Positions 41,223 through 51,155 of a stretch of 64,000 nt of DNA are shown piece after piece (positions within the stretch are counted from its first letter, which is position 1; every line of letters starts with the position of its first letter). This DNA is from Maribacter thermophilus (GTDB lineage: Bacteria > Bacteroidota > Bacteroidia > Flavobacteriales > Flavobacteriaceae), in contig NZ_LDAS01000001.1 of the NCBI RefSeq assembly GCF_001020565.1, forward strand, positions 3,659,502 to 3,723,501. The letters are read 5' to 3'. Below the pieces are notes generated by a model that saw only the letters and a list, made by a program, of their open reading frames with translations, had not been told where the DNA came from and ran no database searches. A program made the position numbers and the translations under genes.

Positions 41223-42725
41223 TTAATTTGTTTTTCTTGGGTATAGTGCAGGTTGTCCCTCTTTTGGGGTCGATTGCTTTATGAATTCACGAATGTGCTC
41301 ATTGGAAGATTCCAAGTCTTCTGTTCTTAGGTACATCATATGGCCGCTACGGTAACCTTTCCAGCTCATGCGATCCTTTAGTTTTCCACTAGGATCCATT
41401 TGCCATAGGTTGTACTGGGCGTTAAAATAATCGGTAGCCCCATCGTAGTAGCCAGATTGTACAAAAACGTGCAAATAGGGATTTTGTGCCATGGCCTGGC
41501 GAAGATCCTCACCGGTAGTATTGTTGCTGCGGTCCCAAGGTCGTGTATGCCCAGCTATATAGTACTCAAGGTCCGTATTGTAATTTAGGTGATTTTTAAA
41601 ATAATAGTTGCCGGCAGGTGTAAAGCTATGTTGCCATGATTTGTATTCGGCGGCATAATCCGGACGGTCACCGGCATCCATTTTGTCTATTCCCAGATAC
41701 CTGGAATCTAGCCTGCCTATGGTAAAACTTTCATCACGTAAAAGTTCTTTCCAGAAAAAATTCTTTGGGATTCTTAAGTTATGTTCCAAGACCACTTTTT
41801 TTGATAGTCCAGTGTATTTAGAGATTTGAGTAGCCGCTTTTTCTTTTTCTGCCGCAGGTAGAAAACCTCCTTTGGCCATAATGGCAATAAGTTCGTTAAC
41901 GGTATAATCCTCCACTTCCGACAACAGTTCTGGTAGGTCTTTTGATTGTAGGCCTGGCGATAATTTTTTATGATGCCATGCCGTTGCGGCATAGTAGGGT
42001 AACAGATTGGCTGCCTCTACGGCGGTGCCACGCTCTATTCCCAATCCGGTTGGCGATACCAATACTACCCCGTTAAGGTACATCCAATGGGCATTTTGAA
42101 GTTCTAAGGACAACCCGGAGACCCGAGGGGTTCCATAACTCTCGCCAATAAGGTATTTAGGCGATTCCCATCTGTTTTGTCTGGTCACAAAAGTATTGAT
42201 CCAGCTAGCGAGGTATTTTATATCGGCATTGACACCAAAAAATCTTTTGGCGACCTCTTTTTGATCCATAGTATCTACAGGTCTTGAAAAACCGGTATTT
42301 ACAGGTTCTACATAAACAATATCGGCCACGTCCAGTATAGAGTGCGGGTTTTCTTCCACACCATAAGGCTGTACCGGATAACCTTCGTCGTCTACCTTGA
42401 CCCTATATGGTCCGGTATAGCCAAGATGCATCCAGACCGATGCGGCTCCGGGGCCACCGTTGAACGATATAAATAAAGGGCGTCTGGATCTATCCTTGAT
42501 ATTGGTTCTTTCGTAATATGTAAAGTAAAGGCCCGCAATAATATTGCCCTTCTCGTCCCAGACAGGTTGTTTGCCTGCCATTGCCTTATATTTTATAGGG
42601 GCGCCCTTAATGGTCACTTGGCCATAGGTAGTTACTACAGAATCCATGTTCGTGTTGAGCTGTTGTGCTGCAATAGGCGTGGAAACTACGCTTAAGATGA
42701 ACAGTAGTCGGTAAATTTTTTTCAT
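41223..42725 (-). CDS. Exported S10 serine carboxypeptidase, copy 2
   Basis: A 500-residue paralogue of the preceding gene, with the signal peptide MKKIYRLLFILSVVSTPIAA. S196 is in IGESYGTP, the oxyanion segment is SFNGGPGAASVW, the Asp is in YYDGATDY and the His in RSGHMMYLR. The mature proteins begin alike (QQLNTNMDS). The near-identical active sites suggest a recent duplication with possible change in peptide preference. It is preceded by a 380-bp non-coding gap, so it starts a transcript. Confidence 0.92.
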   Translation of the reverse strand: MKKIYRLLFILSVVSTPIAAQQLNTNMDSVVTTYGQVTIKGAPIKYKAMAGKQPVWDEKGNIIAGLYFTYYERTNIKDRSRRPLFISFNGGPGAASVWMHLGYTGPYRVKVDDEGYPVQPYGVEENPHSILDVADIVYVEPVNTGFSRPVDTMDQKEVAKRFFGVNADIKYLASWINTFVTRQNRWESPKYLIGESYGTPRVSGLSLELQNAHWMYLNGVVLVSPTGLGIERGTAVEAANLLPYYAATAWHHKKLSPGLQSKDLPELLSEVEDYTVNELIAIMAKGGFLPAAEKEKAATQISKYTGLSKKVVLEHNLRIPKNFFWKELLRDESFTIGRLDSRYLGIDKMDAGDRPDYAAEYKSWQHSFTPAGNYYFKNHLNYNTDLEYYIAGHTRPWDRSNNTTGEDLRQAMAQNPYLHVFVQSGYYDGATDYFNAQYNLWQMDPSGKLKDRMSWKGYRSGHMMYLRTEDLESSNEHIREFIKQSTPKEGQPALYPRKTN

Positions 42726-43105
42726 TTCGTTGTTCTTTTTAGTTACTCAGAGAACTACTTGTTGCCAAGACATCTCAATGTTGGTTGTTGAAAGATTTAA
42801 TGGTATCCATATGCTTGGATTTTAGGGACATAATTTTTGGTTGGTCGGTTTGGAAGTTTAAAGAGGTTTCATTGATTGTGCATAGTACTATGTATTATTC
42901 GGTAAATGGGAACTTAATTCTTTTTGATCGTGAAGGAGGAGCAAAAGACGATCATAGGGTGGTTATTTCTACAATCGATCTTTTGCCTCACTCGCTCACA
43001 GGCTAACTTAAACAATACTTAAATTTAATTATGAACACTAAAAACTTTTATTATGGGTATTGTTACGGTTAACCTTATTTAAAAATTCAATTTTGCCTTC
43101 ATTGA
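42726..43105. other. Non-coding gap with a long imperfect inverted repeat
   Basis: 380 bp between the S10 gene and SusD. No gene is convincing. Positions 42930-42999 form a long, imperfect inverted repeat. The inner arms are GCAAAAGACGATC (42941-42953) and GATCTTTTGC (42977-42986), with weaker outer pairing of GTGA/CTCAC. It may be the end of the SusCD transcript or a regulatory RNA structure. Confidence 0.55.
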
Positions 43106-44524
43106 TCAATATATGTCCCAGAACAGTTTGGTGGTGAGTAGGTCGCCACCTATAGCCGCGGCCGCGGCCTCATAATTTGCACGGTTCAGGGTTTGTTCTG
43201 AGATAGGGTATATCAAACGAACAGGAACTGTATCTACATATGAATCTGGTGGGGCAGAAAGACTAGGGTAGTCTAAACGTCTGTATTCTGTCCATGCCTC
43301 TAATCCTTGGTTAAAAAGAGCTACCCACTTTTGCATGCCTATTTTTTGTTTCCATTCACCAGGAGCCGTATCGTACGCAACGTCCGGTTGTAAGAGGTAC
43401 TCATCCGCACCTTCAACATTGTAGTATTCAAAAGAAGCTTTGATCGCATTGTTGTAATGTGTTTCGGCATCTGTTACGCCTCCCAATTCACGTTCGGCCG
43501 CCTCGGCCAAAAGAAACTCTACGGTCGCATAATCTAAGAACAGCACCGGCGTTGTAGGTTCGTAGAAAAGAGTTCCGAAAATGGAGTAGTCGTCATAGGC
43601 AACTACGAGCCCTGAAGGAGCCCCGATAAATTCGCCATCTACAGATTGAAAGTATACATTTAATCTTGGGTCGTCCAAATCGTTCATGTAATCTATAAAA
43701 GGTTTGGCGCCAACAAAATCCCTTCTGTTACCTACGGCAAGGTCTGTCCATAATTCATTGGTATTGGGCTGTGAACCTAGATGTTCGATTTCTGCGTTGT
43801 CGGCATTTGAAGTAAATACGCCAGAAACTGCTTCGTCTATGGTGTCGGAGGCCAATTGTGGATTGCTGTCCGCTATGCGCATACCCATTTGCAATTGCAA
43901 AGACCTACCGAACATTTTCCATCCACTAATGTTGCCGTCGTACATAATATCGTCTGACCAACCGGCGGCCGATTCATCTAAATTGCCAACAGCGGTACTT
44001 AGTCGGGCCAATAAATCAATATAAATAGTTTCTGCATCGTCGTACGCTGGTGAAATATTATCTACATCCAAAGCTTGGGTGTACGGAATATCCCCAAAAG
44101 ATTCCACCAGTTTAGAATAGGCGTACACGTTCATCAGCTCAATGATCGCCAGTTTGTTTTGGCCAACGGCGGCGTTGCTAGATTCCGATGCTATTTCCTC
44201 ATTGACTACTTCGGCACTTTTGGCCAAGTTTATAAGAACCCCCATGTAGACATTGCTCCAATCAAAATTCGAATAATAGGTAGTACCCTCATTATAGGTG
44301 ACCGACGAAATTTGTTGTACCAAAAGTCTTGTTGTATTAAAAGGGTTGCCATCAGCTCCATAAGTGATGCCGCTTTCTAGGTCGGACATGTTTTTTAAAG
44401 CTGTATTGAAAAATGCTTCCGCAGGTGCTGAAGTTGCATTTTTTACGTCCACGTTCATGTCTTCCAAATCTCCAGAGCATGAGAAAAACAGGGCTGTCAA
44501 AAATATGATATAATAGTTTTTCAT
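43106..44524 (-). CDS. SusD/RagB-family surface lipoprotein
   Basis: A 472-residue lipoprotein with C16 after MKNYYIIFLTALFFS. Like SusD-like_2 proteins it has N-terminal DMNVDVKNATSAPAEAFFNT, TPR-like helices and a C-terminal LFNQGLEAWTEYRRLDYPSL, where W-T-E-Y-R-R is typical of the family. It forms the lid of the SusC transporter and binds the substrate at the surface. It lies 19 bp after SusC, in one operon. The substrate is probably peptide, judged from the neighbours. Confidence 0.92.
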   Translation of the reverse strand: MKNYYIIFLTALFFSCSGDLEDMNVDVKNATSAPAEAFFNTALKNMSDLESGITYGADGNPFNTTRLLVQQISSVTYNEGTTYYSNFDWSNVYMGVLINLAKSAEVVNEEIASESSNAAVGQNKLAIIELMNVYAYSKLVESFGDIPYTQALDVDNISPAYDDAETIYIDLLARLSTAVGNLDESAAGWSDDIMYDGNISGWKMFGRSLQLQMGMRIADSNPQLASDTIDEAVSGVFTSNADNAEIEHLGSQPNTNELWTDLAVGNRRDFVGAKPFIDYMNDLDDPRLNVYFQSVDGEFIGAPSGLVVAYDDYSIFGTLFYEPTTPVLFLDYATVEFLLAEAAERELGGVTDAETHYNNAIKASFEYYNVEGADEYLLQPDVAYDTAPGEWKQKIGMQKWVALFNQGLEAWTEYRRLDYPSLSAPPDSYVDTVPVRLIYPISEQTLNRANYEAAAAAIGGDLLTTKLFWDIY

Positions 44525-44543
44525 TTTCTAATTTTTTATTGGT

Positions 44544-47500
44544 TTAGAATTGAACTTGAAGGTTTACCCCAATGTTTTTTACCGTTGGCAATACCCCGTT
44601 CTGAGAACCTTGAAGGTTTCCGGAACTTAACCCGGCTTCAGGATCTGCAAATGGTAGGTTTTTATGAATGATCCATAGGTTGGAGCCGACAATACCGAGT
44701 CTAAAGGATTGAATGTCCAGTTTTTCCATAAATTTCATTTTAGGAAAATTGTAGTTCAATGCCACTTCTCTAAGTTTCACATAAGAGGCATCGTAAATGA
44801 AATAGGCTTTTGGCGCCATTACGCTTCCCGTTGCGTTCCTATAGGTATCCATTGCCGTTCTGACGGTATTTTTTGAGCCGTCGGGGGCAACACCGTCCAA
44901 GATAATACCACCGCCATTCTCAAGTGAATTACGGATGGGGTTGCCCAAATCGTTAGTTCCCACAGACCAACTGTAAAGACCAGATCTGTTACCTGTAGAT
45001 ATGTCATTTGAATATACATCACCACCACTTTGAATGTCTATTAAAAAGCTAAGGTCCAGATTTTTGTATTTTAAAGAGTTGGTAATACCTGCGGTCCAAT
45101 CAGGTGTAATGTTCCCGATTACATTATTAGAGGTAGTAGTACGTTCGTAAGCGCCCGTTGTTTGGTTAACGACCGGTTTACCGTCCACATATAAAAAATC
45201 GGTTCCCTGAATGGTTCCGTATGGTTCGCCCACCGTTGCATTGATACTGACCCCAGAGACAGAACCCAATTGTAAGTTGCTTCCACCTTCGAAAAGAGAA
45301 AGAACGGTACTTTGGTTTTTGGCCCAGTTAACATTGGCTTTCCATTGAAAATCCCCTGTCGGAATAATATTTCCGTCAAGTGCGATTTCTATACCCTTGT
45401 TCTCTATTTCCCCGGCATTTACATATTTTGAACTGTAACCTGTCGCTGTGGAAACGGCTACGGGTATAATCTGGTCTTTAGAGTTGGTCTTGTACAACGA
45501 TAGGTCCATGCCCACACGACTGTTTAAAAATCTCATTTCCAAACCTGTCTCAATACTCACGGTTTTTTCTGGAACCAGGTCTTGGTTGTTTTTGGTCGCA
45601 TTGGTACCATATAGGGCTACAGATCCAAAAGGTGTTGGTTTGTCTAAAACATCCACCAAGCTATTGGCCGGTGCAGAGCTTCCTACTTCGGCATAGTTTA
45701 AACGAAACTTACCAAAGCTCAACCAGCTTTTGTCTATAATATTGGAAAAAACAAAACTTGATGAGATAGATGGGTAGAAATAGGTGCTGTTTTCCGAAGG
45801 TAATGTAGAAGAATGGTCGAATCTGCCCGTTACGTCCAAATAAATTAGGTTGTCATAACCGAAAGATGCCAGTCCATAAAAACCATCAACACCTACTTTT
45901 TCGACATTTTCAATAGGTGCCGCTGGTTGGCTATACGAATTGGAAAGTGAATATAATCCTTCCAATACCAAACCACCATTGGTTTCTGCATATATAGAGC
46001 TTAGATCTGTTCTTCTAATATTGGTACCAAGTACACCACTAATATTTAATTTATCGGTAACGTACTTATTAAAATTCAACATAAGATCATAATTCTCCTC
46101 GCTATAGTTGATATTTCTTCTAGAATATCTACCTACCGCACCGGCAGTACCTTTGTTATTTCTTTCTTCCTGTATAAAGGAATAAGTGTCCAATGATACT
46201 CTTCCTTCAATATTCAACCAATCGGTGAACTTATATTTTGCGGAAACGTTTCCGAAAATTCTACTTCTAGAATCGTTTTGATAGTTCTCGTAAACTACCC
46301 AATAAGGGTTGTCTATGGTACCACCCATAAAAGGGTCAACGTTATTGCCCGTACTAAAATAGGCTTCCTTTAATTCTTGAACACCTACGTTCATGGCCCA
46401 GTACTTTCTCATGGACGAGATTACGTTCTGTGCATTGGCACCTGTTTCGTTACCGGTTCTGTTTCTTCCAAGTGCATCGGTCAAAACATAATTGGCACTA
46501 CCGGAAACCGATAATTTATCTGTAATATCAAAAGTGGTATTGATAGAGATATTGTCTCTGGTAAGGTTACTGTTTGGCATTATACCATCTTGGTTAAATC
46601 TGGTATATGCGATCCTGTAGGTAGCCTTTTCCCCGCCACCGGCAACGGCAACACTATTGGTTGTTGTTATGGGTGTTTCAAAGAAAGAAATCAGTTTGTC
46701 CTTGGGAGCTTCCCAAGGGGTAGGTTGTAAATAAGTAGGCGAACCTTCGTAAAAAGAATCCCATTGGTATACCATTAAACTAGAGTCGAACTGTGCACCA
46801 TAAGAGCCATAGGCAGTAGCGGGTGTCACAAGATCAAGAACCCCGTCGCCATCAACATCGGTATCTACAAAAAAACTATCGCCACCAGAGCCATATACAG
46901 CTCCGTAACCGGTACCGTACTCATATTGAAATTCTGGCCATGTAGATTCATCTATCCATCCAACAGTAATATTGGAGTTAATGGTAACGGTGGGTTTTTT
47001 TTGGGCCCCAGAACCGGATTTGGTCGTAATAATAACCGCACCGTTCGTGGCCCTTGACCCGTAAAGTGCCGTGGCTGCGGCGCCTTTAAGTACGTTAATG
47101 GATTTAATATCGTTCGGGTTAATGTCAGAGGCCATATTTCCGTAATCAAAACCCCCGGTACCATTTTGCTGGTCAGAGGTGTTAAAGTTGGAGTTACTTA
47201 CCGGAACCCCGTCCACTACGAACAATGCTTGGTTGTTTCCCGTTAACGATGTGCTACCCCTGATCACCACATTGGTAGATCCCCCAAGGTTGGTATTGTT
47301 CTTGATCTGAACACCGGCGATCTTACCGGAGAGTGCATTGGCCACGTTATCGGTGGGCGTTCTGTTCACATCTTCCCCGTCAATTTCTTGGGTAGCGTAA
47401 CCCAATGATTTTTTTTCCCTAGAGATACCTAAGGCGGTAACCACTACCTCGTCCAATTGTGCGGAGTCCTCTTCAAGTGTAATGTTTACGGTACTTTGGT

Positions 47501-48116
47501 TGTTTACAGGTACTTCTATGGTCTTAAAACCGATATAGGACACAACCAAAGTGGCGTTACCCGCCACCAAGATGGTAAAATTACCGTCAAAATCTGTTTG
47601 GGATCCGTTGGTAGTCCCTTTTTCCAATATGTTGGCCCCGGGCAGGGGTTGGCCTTGACCATCGTATACAACACCGCTTACTTGCTGTTGCACTGTTGTT
47701 CCCGATTCTTTTTCGGTGTCTAAAGAAGCTTTGGGGTTTTGTAGAAATGGCTTTATTTCGGCGTTGATAAGAATTACCTGCCTTCCTTTAATCCGGTATT
47801 TAATGTAAGTGTCCTTAAAAAGAAAATCCAGTACTTCCGTTATTTTCTTATTTTTGACCTTTAGCGTAATTTTTCTATCGAGCTCAATTTCATTGCTTTC
47901 AAATAAGAACCGATATTCTGAAATAGCTTCGATTTCTTCAAAAACCTTTTCGAAACTGGCTTTCTCTAAATCTAAGGTGAATTTGTCACCTTGCGTATAA
48001 TTATTGGCCTGGATCTTTAATAATGAAACAATCAAGAAAAGAATCGTAAGTTTCATTTTTAGATTAATTTTTGGCAATATCCGGAACGGTGAGACACCGC
48101 TTCTATATTTTTTCAT
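44544..48116 (-). CDS. SusC/RagA-family TonB-dependent transporter with STN domain
   Basis: A 1190-residue outer-membrane transporter. After the signal (MKLTILFLIVSLLKIQA about 21-37) comes an STN domain (about 47-120: FTLDLEKASFEKVFEEIEAI). A carboxypeptidase-regulatory domain (about 145-220), a plug beginning DEVVVTALGISREKK, and a long barrel follow. The STN domain allows signalling through the FecR protein to an ECF sigma factor, both of which are encoded nearby. The gene starts a SusCD operon. The motif TCAGTCAATTGT in its leader is shared with the amidohydrolase gene at 49508. Confidence 0.95.
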   Translation of the reverse strand: MKKYRSGVSPFRILPKINLKMKLTILFLIVSLLKIQANNYTQGDKFTLDLEKASFEKVFEEIEAISEYRFLFESNEIELDRKITLKVKNKKITEVLDFLFKDTYIKYRIKGRQVILINAEIKPFLQNPKASLDTEKESGTTVQQQVSGVVYDGQGQPLPGANILEKGTTNGSQTDFDGNFTILVAGNATLVVSYIGFKTIEVPVNNQSTVNITLEEDSAQLDEVVVTALGISREKKSLGYATQEIDGEDVNRTPTDNVANALSGKIAGVQIKNNTNLGGSTNVVIRGSTSLTGNNQALFVVDGVPVSNSNFNTSDQQNGTGGFDYGNMASDINPNDIKSINVLKGAAATALYGSRATNGAVIITTKSGSGAQKKPTVTINSNITVGWIDESTWPEFQYEYGTGYGAVYGSGGDSFFVDTDVDGDGVLDLVTPATAYGSYGAQFDSSLMVYQWDSFYEGSPTYLQPTPWEAPKDKLISFFETPITTTNSVAVAGGGEKATYRIAYTRFNQDGIMPNSNLTRDNISINTTFDITDKLSVSGSANYVLTDALGRNRTGNETGANAQNVISSMRKYWAMNVGVQELKEAYFSTGNNVDPFMGGTIDNPYWVVYENYQNDSRSRIFGNVSAKYKFTDWLNIEGRVSLDTYSFIQEERNNKGTAGAVGRYSRRNINYSEENYDLMLNFNKYVTDKLNISGVLGTNIRRTDLSSIYAETNGGLVLEGLYSLSNSYSQPAAPIENVEKVGVDGFYGLASFGYDNLIYLDVTGRFDHSSTLPSENSTYFYPSISSSFVFSNIIDKSWLSFGKFRLNYAEVGSSAPANSLVDVLDKPTPFGSVALYGTNATKNNQDLVPEKTVSIETGLEMRFLNSRVGMDLSLYKTNSKDQIIPVAVSTATGYSSKYVNAGEIENKGIEIALDGNIIPTGDFQWKANVNWAKNQSTVLSLFEGGSNLQLGSVSGVSINATVGEPYGTIQGTDFLYVDGKPVVNQTTGAYERTTTSNNVIGNITPDWTAGITNSLKYKNLDLSFLIDIQSGGDVYSNDISTGNRSGLYSWSVGTNDLGNPIRNSLENGGGIILDGVAPDGSKNTVRTAMDTYRNATGSVMAPKAYFIYDASYVKLREVALNYNFPKMKFMEKLDIQSFRLGIVGSNLWIIHKNLPFADPEAGLSSGNLQGSQNGVLPTVKNIGVNLQVQF

Positions 48117-48161
48117 AGTTTTGTGTTGGATTTAAATAGTTGTTGGTACAATGTTTAATTC

Positions 48162-48173
48162 ACAATTGACTGA
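48162..48173 (-). promoter_or_regulatory. Leader motif of susC shared with the amidohydrolase gene
   Basis: On the minus strand TCAGTCAATTGT, followed by GAAT, 46 bp upstream of the susC start. The same 12-mer is at 51144-51155. Candidate ECF sigma or regulator site. Confidence 0.5.
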
Positions 48174-48210
48174 TCGGGGAATGCGGCAACATTTCCCGAT
48201 TTTTGTTTTT
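48173..48210 (+). terminator. Terminator-shaped hairpin on the plus strand, between fecR and susC
   Basis: ATCGGGGAATG (48173-48183) pairs with CATTTCCCGAT (48190-48200, one G-T pair) over CGGCAA, followed on the plus strand by TTTTTGTTTTT. No plus-strand gene ends here; the T-run is on the antisense side of fecR-susC. Confidence 0.5.
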
Positions 48211-48261
48211 CAGCCATAAAAGTCATGGAGAGTCTAGTTCATTGGCGTTTGGTTTGGTTTT

Positions 48262-49401
48262 CTAAAAAATTAATATTTGGTTATTGGTTATTTTATAATC
48301 AAACGGATATATTTCCCTAATAGAAGTCAATACATCTTCAATACTTTCTATTTGTGCACTAAATTTTGCGGTCAGTATCTTTTGGGCCAAGATTGGGTTT
48401 TTGTTGGTAATGCGCACGTTGTATTTGCGCTCCAATTTCTTGGTCATATCCTCAAACCTGGTATTGTCAAAATATAATTCGCCCCTCATCCAACCGGTAT
48501 AGATGTTTACATCTACCTCTTCGAGTGTTGTAAGGTGTTCGGTCTTGTGCCAAGATCCTTTATTTCCTGGTTTAAGGATAATATTGTCGTTGGGCACAAA
48601 GGTATTTGCCATATTTACGGAGCCTTCTATCAAAACAGTTTTGATCTCTGAATCTTCTGGATAAGAAGAAATATTGAACTCGGTACCCAATACTTCTACA
48701 CTCACAGAATCGGTGCGTACCACAAAAGGATGTTTTTTATCCTTTGTTACTTTGAAATAGGCTTCGCCTTCTATAAAGACCTCCCGTTTTTGGCCTTCCA
48801 AAAACTTTACGGGGTATTTTATTTTAGACCCCGAATTTATATGCACCTGTGTACCGTCGGATAGTTCTATTTCGAACATTTTTCCGTTGGGTATATTCAG
48901 CTCATTGAAACTTAAGCCATCAATATCGGCACTTGCCAGATATTTGATTTTGTCGCCGTCCTGTTCCGCTATAAGTTCTCCCGATTTGTTCAAGATCTGC
49001 TGTTTTTTCGATAGATCAATGATCTGTACGTTGTCATCGCCCAATTTTAATACGATCATATCCTCGGTGATCTGAAGATCGGTATCTGAGTTGTATACGG
49101 TCTTATAGATAAAGGCAATTCCCAAAAGTGCAATGAAGACGGCCGCATATTTTAAAACTGATTTCCATAACGGAACCACCTTTTTTTCGGGTCTGGCCAA
49201 TTCTTTGGAAAGCATTTCCCATTCGTCATCCACGTTTATACCGTCGATATATTCATGGGATGTCTTTGCCAAGCCCTCGTCATATAGCTTTTGAACAATT
49301 CGTCTTTCTTCTTCGGTTAAATTACTGAGCGTATCCGAATCAAGGGTACCGGAGGCCATAATAGTTTCGAATGCAGCTTTTAATCGTGATTTTGAAGACA
49401 T
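48262..49401 (-). CDS. FecR family anti-sigma/transmembrane sensor
   Basis: A 379-residue inner-membrane protein. The cytoplasmic N-terminus (1-80) is followed by one membrane helix (about 82-99: SVLKYAAVFIALLGIAFIY). The periplasmic FecR domain (about 160-270: LNIPNGKMFEIELSDGTQVHINSGSKIKYP) and a DUF4974-type end follow, the latter contacting the STN domain of SusC. It relays the state of the transporter to the ECF sigma factor at 51822. It lies upstream of susC on the same strand and after the amidohydrolase gene. Confidence 0.93.
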   Translation of the reverse strand: MSSKSRLKAAFETIMASGTLDSDTLSNLTEEERRIVQKLYDEGLAKTSHEYIDGINVDDEWEMLSKELARPEKKVVPLWKSVLKYAAVFIALLGIAFIYKTVYNSDTDLQITEDMIVLKLGDDNVQIIDLSKKQQILNKSGELIAEQDGDKIKYLASADIDGLSFNELNIPNGKMFEIELSDGTQVHINSGSKIKYPVKFLEGQKREVFIEGEAYFKVTKDKKHPFVVRTDSVSVEVLGTEFNISSYPEDSEIKTVLIEGSVNMANTFVPNDNIILKPGNKGSWHKTEHLTTLEEVDVNIYTGWMRGELYFDNTRFEDMTKKLERKYNVRITNKNPILAQKILTAKFSAQIESIEDVLTSIREIYPFDYKITNNQILIF

Positions 49402-49442
49402 AAATGATAGTGTTCTTATTTATATGTTGTTAAAACATAAAT

Positions 49443-49454
49443 TTAGGGTGACAA
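49443..49454. promoter_or_regulatory. Shared 12-mer upstream of fecR
   Basis: TTAGGGTGACAA on the plus strand, TTGTCACCCTAA toward fecR, 42 bp before the fecR start. It recurs at 51392-51403, upstream of the ECF sigma gene. Confidence 0.45.
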
Positions 49455-49507
49455 AAAAGATGGCTTTTTTTGAAAAAAATTCCGTTATGGAAAATCAGTT
49501 GTGTTGT

Positions 49508-51091
49508 TTATTGCTCTCCGCGTTCCTTTTTTTGTTTTATGACCATGGCTTCAACGTCTTTTAAGAGTTGCTTTGCGTCATATATAATACCATCTTTTAT
49601 GGTGTATTTAACACCGCCTACACGCTCAGGTTTTCCTGTTTCGTCATTGACCCTTACCGCACCTGTACCGTAAAGTACTTTTAAGTTTTGTAACGGATTT
49701 TCATCAATGATGACCATATCGGCCAACAATCCGGGACGAATAACACCAAATTCGATAGGTTTTTTCAAGGGTTTGAAAATTTCCTCGGCCCCGTTCATGG
49801 TTGCAGAGCGTATTACTTCCAACGGGTGAAAACCGGCCTCTTGTAACATTTCTAGTTCTAAGATGGTTCCAAAACCGTATAGTTGATATATAAAACCGGA
49901 GTCCGATCCTACGGTAACCTTACCGCCTCTATTTTTATATTCGTTCAAGAATTGCATCCAAACCTGGTAATATTTTTTCCATGCTATTTCATCTTCCGTG
50001 GTCCAGTCGAACCAGTAGGCACCATGGCTAGATCTATTTGGTGTATAGAAATCCATTTGAGTGGGCAATGTGTAGGTCTTGTGCCAGTCGGCATTACGTG
50101 CGGCCATTACATCTCTTCCGGCAGAGTAGATGGTCATGGTAGGGTTAATGTAGAAATCCATTTCTATAAACTCGTCCAAAAGTGCATTCCATTTTTCTCC
50201 ACCCGGTTTTACAAGGTTCCACTGTCTGGCCACTTGTCCAAATCTGTGCTGCTCGTCGCCATAGTTAATGTCTATAGGCCAAGGCTGTACGTCATTGTTT
50301 TCATACATAGATTCGAACAGTCCATAAAAATGGGTCATACTTGTTAAACCAAGTCTGGCCGCATCCAAGGCGTTCATCTGTGCCACACCGTTTTGAGACA
50401 GGTGTGCCGTGCTTCCCATACCTAAACTATTGGCCTCGTCCAACAAAGCTTTCATTATTTCTGGTCGGTGCGAATTTAACTTTAGGCCGTCTATACCTTT
50501 TTTCTTGGCATACCTTACCCATTCCCTGGCATCTTCGGGCGTTAGTATTTTTCGGTTTGCCCACTCCTTGCCTTTGCCCGGTCTGTGAAACGAAACAATT
50601 CTGGGAGCCACAATTTTATTTTTGGCACTTCTTTCACGTTCGTTCAAAGACCAGTCCAACTCTCCCGTAGGTACTCCCCGTACGGTGGTAATACCATGGG
50701 CCAGCCAAAGTTTGTAGGTGTATTCTGCTTCCGGTGCTTTTGGTACGCCACCTGTATGTACATGAAGGTCTACAATACCCGGCATAATATATTTTCCGGT
50801 GGCATCGATCTCTTTGGTGTTCCCTGTACCTAATTTGGGTCGCTTTGATTCATCGATGGCTACTTTTGGTACACCGACCGATATGACATCGACAATTTTG
50901 TTTTTTTCCACTACAATATCTACAGGTCCCCTTGGTGGTCCTCCGGTTCCATCGATCATAGTAACCCCTCGTATAATAAGTCGGTCATAGGGTCCTTCGC
51001 CCTCACCGGGCTTTCTGTCCGGACCACCGATCATTTGTGCGGTGACCAGGATCGGAATAATCAGAAAAGTGGTGAATAAGAATCGTTTCAT
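49508..51091 (-). CDS. Exported amidohydrolase (M38-like), copy 2
   Basis: A 527-residue exported enzyme with a signal peptide to about ILVTA. The HxH motif is H110/H112 in VDLHVHTGG and GSDSGFIYQLYG provides the later Asp. It is a paralogue of the gene at 37949, sharing the mature N-terminal block EGPYDRLIIRGVTMIDGTG and PRGPVDIVVEKNKIV. It lies between fecR and the divergent ECF sigma gene. Its leader shares TCAGTCAATTGT with susC, so it is probably under the same control. Likely a periplasmic dipeptidase; inference. Confidence 0.88.
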   Translation of the reverse strand: MKRFLFTTFLIIPILVTAQMIGGPDRKPGEGEGPYDRLIIRGVTMIDGTGGPPRGPVDIVVEKNKIVDVISVGVPKVAIDESKRPKLGTGNTKEIDATGKYIMPGIVDLHVHTGGVPKAPEAEYTYKLWLAHGITTVRGVPTGELDWSLNERERSAKNKIVAPRIVSFHRPGKGKEWANRKILTPEDAREWVRYAKKKGIDGLKLNSHRPEIMKALLDEANSLGMGSTAHLSQNGVAQMNALDAARLGLTSMTHFYGLFESMYENNDVQPWPIDINYGDEQHRFGQVARQWNLVKPGGEKWNALLDEFIEMDFYINPTMTIYSAGRDVMAARNADWHKTYTLPTQMDFYTPNRSSHGAYWFDWTTEDEIAWKKYYQVWMQFLNEYKNRGGKVTVGSDSGFIYQLYGFGTILELEMLQEAGFHPLEVIRSATMNGAEEIFKPLKKPIEFGVIRPGLLADMVIIDENPLQNLKVLYGTGAVRVNDETGKPERVGGVKYTIKDGIIYDAKQLLKDVEAMVIKQKKERGEQ

Positions 51092-51143
51092 AAAATTTTG
51101 GTTTTAAATGTGTTGGTTAAAAAATTGTTTTCAATAGGCATTT

Positions 51144-51155
51144 ACAATTGACTGA
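51144..51155 (-). promoter_or_regulatory. Leader motif of the amidohydrolase gene shared with susC
   Basis: TCAGTCAATTGT followed by AAAT on the minus strand, 53 bp upstream of the gene's ATG. Same sequence as at 48162-48173. Confidence 0.5.

Noticed and set aside
42785-43006. 73-codon frame in the gap before SusD
   Set aside because: It is in a region dominated by a long inverted repeat and shows no recognisable protein features.
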